A stretch of DNA of 64,000 nt from Scalesia atractyloides (lineage: Eukaryota; Streptophyta; Magnoliopsida; Asterales; Asteraceae), in assembly GCA_947069175.1 (NCBI GenBank), contig CAMTDV010000013.1, forward strand, positions 32,005,725-32,069,724. Direction: 5' to 3'. Of the stretch, positions 57,471-64,000 are shown piece by piece. The translations under genes were made by a program, and so were the position numbers. The notes under the pieces are model-generated. The model was given only the letters and a program-made list of their open reading frames with translations. It did not search any database and was not told the origin of the DNA. The first letter of the stretch is position 1, and each line of letters begins with the position of its first letter.

Positions 57471-59395
57471 CTACTGATTCATACGAATGACAATCTATTC
57501 GTACAAAGAAAAACTGATTTACTCGTACAAGTACCTGACTGGGTACGAGTGACAGGTTACTCGTGCGAGTGATATTTCACTCATACGAAGCAAGGCTATC
57601 TGTTCGCACACAAAATCAGTGAAAAATATGCATGAAGAACTTGTTTTTCGTTAAGAAGTTCTTTACTTAAAGTTTGTTGTTCATGTCAGACAATGTCACA
57701 TAGTCAGATAATGGTTATCATTTATTATCTTCAAGGTATGCCTTCATTGTCAATCTTACCTTAAGGATATCAGAAACAACTTAAAGAGTGAAAGGATGAC
57801 GTGAGCAAGGTGAAAGTAAAGTTATCCAAAGAACTACATCACCTTTTATACCACATACTCATACTCGTAAGAATAAACTTTGCTCTTACGAAGAACTGTC
57901 ATTCGCACTAGACACAAAAATTCAATCGTACGAGGCACACTCACTCGTACGAGTGACCTCTGATTCGTGCGAGACCTAGTTTTTCAAAAACTGGACTTTC
58001 CGTTCTTTGTGGGCCTTAGGTTTTTCGTTGACCTGTTTGTTCTTTAAGATGAGTTTACCCATTGTAAGAAATTACTTTATGAAGTTATGAAATCAAAGCG
58101 AATGGTTTTTATGGGCGTATCTTGGTAGAAAACCTTTGAGCTTCAACTTTGGGTAATTAAAAGATAACTTAAATTAACAACGGAGTAAACTAAACTTAAA
58201 GTAACTATTTACAGATAAGACTAAACTATATATTTACTAGGAAATCTTTTTCAAAGTTTCAAGGTAAGAGAATCATACCAGCTTTTAATCTTGCCAAAAA
58301 CGAGTTTATGTTTTAAAATCATTAAATTAAATAAATAAGTATTCTACTATGATTATCGGTATTGTTGGTCCCGTAAGCTCAACTTATCAGATGTAATCAT
58401 GATTTAGGAGATATGATTAATGTATGAATTATACTTACTAGCCGGTGTTTAACCACTTTACGACACATTCCCGTATCAAGATATGCACGAGATAAAATCT
58501 TACCGGTGAGTATACTTCTTATCATCTGTTTTGACGTATATGATGTGAGATACTCACTTATTTTGATTGAAAACAAGCCCTATGTGATTAGATCACTAAT
58601 CATAATGAGGAAATTGATTTTCAGATGCATGTAGGGCACAGTAGTAAGTCCGTGAACAGGTTAGTACCATCGTACCGACAAAGAGACGAACTTAGCTCCC
58701 GCATAAAGCTATGATATTTTATCACTTATTTTTGGGTGAATGTGATATTTTTTTCACTTATTGATGGTTGTATGCAGTATTTACACGTATGTATGGTATC
58801 ATGGAAGTTCTAGACTTGCGTCACCGTTATTTTTCGGTAAAAGATTCAACCATGATACCCAGATGATAAGCAAGCATAAAGACTGCATATCTCAGATCCT
58901 CAGCATACTATCAAACGAAATTTCGGTACCAAGACCATATGCCAATGAATGTTTCCTACCTGGTTTCAGTCCCTTATGTTTATGTCAACATGCACATTTA
59001 TAATCTGATTGTGAGCCTACCGATACATCATTACTAAAGCTACTTATCAATTTTTGTTGTATGCTTTTGACCGTTTTTGACAGATTACCGGTGTATCATT
59101 ATCTTCTCTTATCTTTCCAAGAAACTCATTTTTGATTTTTGAATTTTCTATTATTTTTGTATTTTTCTAAAGTTTTCTCCCAGAAAGTAAATAAATAAAA
59201 GACATATTTTTGTATTTTTGCATTTTTCTCATGTTTTTTTATTTTCTTAAAAACTTCTCCCCCTAAAATATAAACTAAGAGAAAATGAATTTTTTTTGTT
59301 GTTTTAGATATTGAAGAAAAATATTTATGAAAATGATTAGCCAAGGATGATTTACTCGGGTTTCACCTTGATGCCATTGACCAAAAGAAGATAAT
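57471..59395. other. Copia C spacer between RNase H and the accessory ORF
   Basis: Apart from the promoter-like module, the stretch is non-coding. Its RNase H-proximal half (59100-59270) is rich in AAAAATACAAAAAT words and contains AATCAAAAATGAGTTT, as in the Copia B tail, suggesting a conserved 3' non-coding region. Confidence 0.6.
57842..57980 (-). promoter_or_regulatory. Putative internal promoter of the Copia C accessory ORF
   Basis: On the minus strand a cluster of palindromic words (CTCGTACGAG exact at 57944-57953, plus TCGTGCGAG, TCGTACGAG and CTTACGAG variants) is followed by TATAAAAGG (57850-57842). About 90 bp further on comes a strong donor-like CCTTAAGGTAAGAT (near 57769). The same palindromes precede the LTR TATA box in the same order. 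A second set lies at 57470-57605, just before the ORF. Confidence 0.5.
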
Positions 59396-62300
59396 CGAAA
59401 CATGATTTATCAAAGGGTTTTGTAAACAGGTCGGCACGTTGGTGATCGGTGTGGATTTTAACAACATTGATAAGTTCTTTTCATAACAATCTTGTATGAA
59501 ATGATACTTAATCTCAATGTATTTGGTTTTGAGTGCTGTACAGGATTACGAGTGATCTGTAAAGCAGCTTCATTATAAACATAAATAGGAGTAGTTAGAA
59601 ATTCAAAACCGTACTCGCGCATTTGTTGTTGGATCCATAGAACCTAAGAGCAAGAACTAGAAGCCGAAATATACTCAGCCTCACAGGTTGACGTAGCTAC
59701 ACAGTCTGCTTTTTGCACTGCCACGTGACCAGGCGATTTCCCAAGAACTGACATCATGCTGATGTTGATTTTGCATCGATCTTGCAGCCACCATGATCAG
59801 TATCACTGAATGCTGTCAAATCAAAGTTTTCATCCTTAGGGAACCAGAGACCAGTGTCTGGGCGACCCTTCAAATAACGAAAGATTCTTTTTACAGCTTT
59901 CAAATGAGCAACTTTGGGACATGACTGGTAACGAGCTAGAAGACAAGTTGGGTACATTATATCGGGTCTAGAGGCATAAGATAGATAAGAGATCCAATCA
60001 TAGCACGATAAAGAGACAGTTCCACATGTTCACCCATCCCATCAAGAGTAATCCCATGATTCTGAGCTAATGGAGTTCCCAGAGGCTTTGAGTCTTCCAT
60101 TTGAAATCGTTGAGAATATCCCCGACGTACTTGGTTTGATGAATGAAAATTCCTTCCTTAGATTGATGAACCTGCAAACCTAAAATGAAAGTCATTTCTC
60201 CCATTGCGCTCATCTCGAACTTCTCTTGCATAACTTGCTCGAATTCTTTGCACATTCTTTCGTTTGTAGACCCAAAAATAATATCATCAACATATGCTTG
60301 TACCAGCAGCAAATGCTCATTCTTTTCCTTGATGAAGAGAGTACAGTCGATCGATCCACGTCAAAAATCATTTTTCAGAGGATAGGAAGACAACCTTTCA
60401 TACCAAGCCCGTGGAGTTGATGAAGACCATATGACGCCTTGTTGAGAAGGACAAAACTTGTCAAGATGGTTTGGATCTTCAAAACCAGGCAGTTGTTCAA
60501 CATATGCCTCTTCTTCAACCACACCATGAAGAAATGCACTCTTCACATCCATTTGATAAACGGTAAACTTCTTGTAGGACGCATAAGCCAAGAAAATCCT
60601 TATAGCCTCAAGACATGCTACCGGTGCATAAACTTCATTGTAATCAATGCCTTCTACCTGATTAAAGCCCTGGACAACCAATCTTGCTTTGTTTCTCACA
60701 ACAACGCCTCGGTCATCCTTCTTGCATTTGTACACCCATCTTGTACCAATCTTCTTGTAGTTGTCGGGCCTGTCAACCAATTTCCACACGCCCAACTTTT
60801 GAAACTGCTGAAGTTCTTCTTGCATTGCTTCAACCCATGAGTCTTCTTTCATTACTTCTTTTCAAGATTTCGGTTCTACTTGGCATACATAGCAGGAAAA
60901 AGAACCAAACATTCTCTTCCCCAGATTCCCTAATTTCCAAATACAAACCAACATTCTAATTGTTTCAAAGCTGATTACGAGTCTGCACACCACTCTAGAG
61001 ATCTCCTACAATGTCCTGCTGAGGATGTGTATTATGGATTCGAGTTTCAGGAACATCAAGAACTCGAGAACTTATAGTCAAATTGTTGATATTCAGATCA
61101 ACAGTCAAGTCGAGTGCTGGATTTGACGAGGATGTAGATGCATGACCTTTCGTAGTCCCTTGATGTTGAACATTTGACGTGACATCATAAATGCCAGGAG
61201 CCGGATTAGAAGTAGCTTCATTTGCATCATGGAACTCATCATCTTCTGATGAAACATTGTAATCAGCAGCATCCTTGAATTCCTCATTTTGAACAAGATT
61301 GTTAACTGAAGTCGACACTTGAGGAATGATGAGTCAACTACAATATTACTTTCTAGTAACATTTGAGCAGCTGCAGATGCATCATCAAAAGTTGGCAGAT
61401 TAAAGGAGTCAAACAGTCCATCGTAGTCAAACATCTAAGGAGCACCCGGAGCCCTTACTGATTCAATGTATCTTTGAACCTTAACTTCACCCCATTCTTC
61501 AATCTTCTTTGTTGACAAATTACACACTCTGAAATTAGGAGTAGCATATCCAAGAAAGAAACCTTCGATAGCCTTTCGTCCAAATTTACCATGTGGGTCA
61601 ATCATAGTGCATGGAGCTCCAAAAGGCTCTAAGAAAGAAACATCCGGTTTCCTCTTATGTAACAACTCAGAACATGTTTTCCCATGCCTCTTCATCGTAA
61701 GAACTCTATTTATCATATAACATGCAGTAGCCATAGCTTCTCCCCAAAATTGAACAGGAAGTTCTGATTCTACTAACATAGTTCTTGCTTTTTCAATCAG
61801 AGTTCTATTTTTCCTCTCAGCGACACCATTTTATTGTGGAGTGTAATGAGAACTGTATTCATGTAAAATGCCTTTAGAAGAATAGAACACATCCATAACA
61901 TGATTCTTGAATTTGGTGCCATTGTCGCTTCTGATTCTTGAGGATTTCAGGAATTTCCTCTTATGTAGTCATCAGTAACTACCAAACAATATGAATCACC
62001 AAAAGTAGTCTTGTGTTTCATAGGTCCAAAGAGGTCCGTATGAAGACGTTCCAGAGGCATATTCACAGTATTAATCTTCTTCACAAGATGAGACTTTTCG
62101 AGCTTGCTTTTCCTTTTGGCATGATACACAGACGTCTTGAAGATGAAAATTCTTGACCGGTACACCATTCACAAGATTATTCTTCACCAAATAGTTCATT
62201 TTTCTCAAGTGAATGTGTCCCATTTGTCTGTGCCAAGAGATTGATGATTCCTTTTCGGTGGCTTTTGAGACAAAAACATGTATCTTGTGTAGACGTGGTA

Positions 62301-62740
62301 ATAGCTTGGCTCATGTCAAGAATATACAAGTCATTAATTCTTGGAGCCGATAGAAGAATCCATTCTTTGGGAATCTTGAAACCATGTTTCAGCACATAAC
62401 AACCGGTATCATCAAAATGAACGGTGAACTTCTTGTCGCAGATTTGAGAAACACTCAGAAGATTGTGATCAATTTAACGAACATAATTGATCTTATCAAA
62501 ACTAACAACAAGATTGGAGACCATTCCCTCTCCATTGATGTATCCGCCCTTATCACCAGTTAAAGCAACATAACCACCCCTAATGCTTTTCACATCATAA
62601 AGGAGCCGTAAGTCGCCTGTCATGTGCCTTGATGCTCCACTATCAACAATCCAATGACTATTCACAGTTCCTCCTGGAACACCCTTCACATCAACATTTC
62701 CCGATCAGTTTGAGATGGGGACCCAAGCCTTAGTGGTCTT
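59396..62740 (-). pseudogene. Copia C pol: protease, integrase, RT, RNase H
   Basis: From right to left: protease HWIVDSGASRHMTG (62474-62689, DSG intact); integrase start with LERLHTDLFGPM (61947-62168); integrase core NGVAERKNRTLIEKAR near 61790, preceded by a CAA-to-TAA stop; GYFLGY-type end (GFFLGYATPNFRVCN, 61435-61779). RT at 60361-60852 has RWVYKCKKDDRGVVVRNKAR and DVKSAFLHG, and 60067-60312 has the catalytic YVDD (QAYVDDIIFGS). RNase H at 59754-59957 reads AFSDTDHGGCKIDAKSTS and then breaks. The catalytic residues seen are intact but about eight frameshifts or stops separate the blocks. Confidence 0.85.
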
Positions 62741-64000
62741 GGGTCGACCCTTATCATCAAGAAATGTGATTTTCTATTTCCTAATGATTTGGAAACTTTG
62801 TGCCTCCCCATGAAACCTTACTGGTTTTTGGTTTCCAAGATCGTTGATTATTACCAGATTGACTATTATTTACAATTTTAGATTCTTCTGGTTTTATTAA
62901 TCTTGATGAACTTGGTTTTCTTTCAAAAACATCCGGTTTTAATGCTTTCTCAATTATTTTAACTTGTTTATGTCTCTTTTTTTCTTCTTGTTCCTTAACA
63001 ATACGTTTGTCTTATTTAGGTGACACTGATCGATGTTGACAAGTTGTTTCTGAAGGGGCCTTTTCCACAAACCTCGGTTTTGCGGGGTTGTACAATTCTT
63101 GATTATGTGGCCAAATTATCCACATTTGAAACATGTTCTCCTTTCAAAAAATTTAGGAGATCGTGTTTCATGATTTTATGTTGAACTTGTAGGTCTAGAG
63201 GTACTTGTTTCTTCATCACACCCATTTGTATGTTGAGTGTAATTGTTTTGACTGTTGCGTTTCAAAATCTTGACTTGATTTACAAAATGAATATTAAAGA
63301 TGCTTTCAAAAGTCTCGATTTTATCAGTATCATTTGAACTCACAAATTTAACTTTTTTCAATTTTTTCTTATAACGAGCGCCTTTAGCTTCAACCTTTGG
63401 TTGTGCTACCTTAAGTTTTTCAACTCACTTTTCTTGTTGTTTTTCTTTTGAAACTAATAAAGGTTGTGACTTGATTGGATTCTTCTCTTCCAAAAATTTA
63501 GTTGTAGAATTTTCAAAAACTTGGTCAATTGAAGTTGGATTTACATTTTTGATTGGAAAGTCTTTGTTTGAGTAAATTTTCTTATACCCAATCAAGGTAT
63601 ACAACACATTATCATTTACAACTGTAGACACACTTGTCTTGACATATTCATAGGATCATTCTTTGATTTTCAACAGTTTTCACAATAGGAGTATCATAAA
63701 TTTCTACTCCCTTTTCTTCATCAAGAGATTGATCTTGATCATTTTTGTTTGACTCATTATCTGATGTATCATCTTCCTCTATAATAGATGGATTATGATC
63801 AACAACAGACGATGAGTTCTCTGTTTTTCTTGGTTCTTCTGAGGAACTATCCAACTTGAACCCTAATCCTGCTACAAACTCTTCAGGATTGAGAGGTACA
63901 GATGGTTCAAAGCATGGCATTTCCTCTTCATCAGGCAATTTGGTATAATTGTGTTTCAACAGAGGTGGACACGCTTTATACCCAATGCACTTGACATCTC
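62741..64000 (-). pseudogene. Copia C gag, C-terminal part, incomplete at window edge
   Basis: A zinc knuckle CFKCGxFGHIIKNC lies at about 63092-63133 with a TAA at its sixth position. The surrounding frames 63176-63361, 63425-63631 and 63648-63959 are Lys/Ser/Asn-rich or acidic (DNESNKNDQDQSLDEEKG), as in the extended gag after or before the knuckle of these elements. The capsid region would lie beyond 64000. Confidence 0.65.

Larger units (their letters stand above)
54517..64000 (-). mobile_element. Copia C, Sirevirus-like, truncated by the window edge
   Basis: The 3' LTR (54517-55349), accessory ORF block, promoter-like spacer, RNase H, RT, integrase, protease and part of gag appear in this order from left to right, so the element is on the minus strand. 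The 5' LTR must lie beyond 64000. Stops and frameshifts occur in every domain. The base pairs left of the LTR (54512-54516, CCGCT) should recur beyond the missing 5' end if the target duplication is preserved. Confidence 0.88.

Overview
This window looks like a piece of nuclear genome from a flowering plant, a eudicot and probably Asteraceae. That placement is an inference from the style of the retroelement families, not a proof. It is AT-rich, has GT-AG introns, and has no operons, rRNA, tRNA genes or CRISPR array. Almost everything recognisable is transposon-derived. No complete host gene could be supported. The two host-type genes found, a CYP72A cytochrome P450 and a Gnk2/DUF26 secreted protein, are both broken.

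1-20.9 kb is a mosaic of small elements in AT-rich spacer: a non-autonomous hAT element with 8-bp target duplication (563-1376), two PIF/Harbinger-type remnants carrying parts of the NAM-associated/Myb-like ORF1 (about 2.2-3.2 kb and 8.6-9.0 kb), a LINE 3' end (3.7-4.4 kb), a Tourist-like MITE (5466-5709), a Mutator-like MITE (7502-7817), the DUF26 pseudogene (6677-7106, minus), three degenerate Copia-type 5' remnants (about 9.7-10.7, 11.0-12.5 and 18.8-20.2 kb), the CYP72A pseudogene (15635-17536) and a SINE-like element (about 18.3 kb).

20.9-53.6 kb is one Russian-doll structure. Copia A (minus strand, 20888-53572) received two later insertions. A chromovirus-type Gypsy element (plus, 31781-43091, target duplication GTGTG) sits just upstream of its gag. 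Copia B (plus, 43477-53050, target duplication GTAAG) sits inside its 5' LTR. 54.5-64 kb holds Copia C (minus), whose 5' half runs off the right edge.

The most interesting signal is shared by Copia A and Copia C. Both carry an accessory ORF block downstream of RNase H, in the place where Sirevirus-type Copia elements carry env-like genes. The two accessory proteins look homologous around an F-x2-x-P-R-[LF]-L motif. In both, the DNA between pol and this ORF holds a promoter-like module: a cluster of short repeats, a TATA box and a leader. In Copia C the repeats are the same CTCGTACGAG palindromes that lie upstream of the TATA box in its own LTR. The second notable signal is that the Gypsy element has matching target duplications, yet its two LTRs share only their ends and have unrelated middles of about 1.0-1.2 kb.
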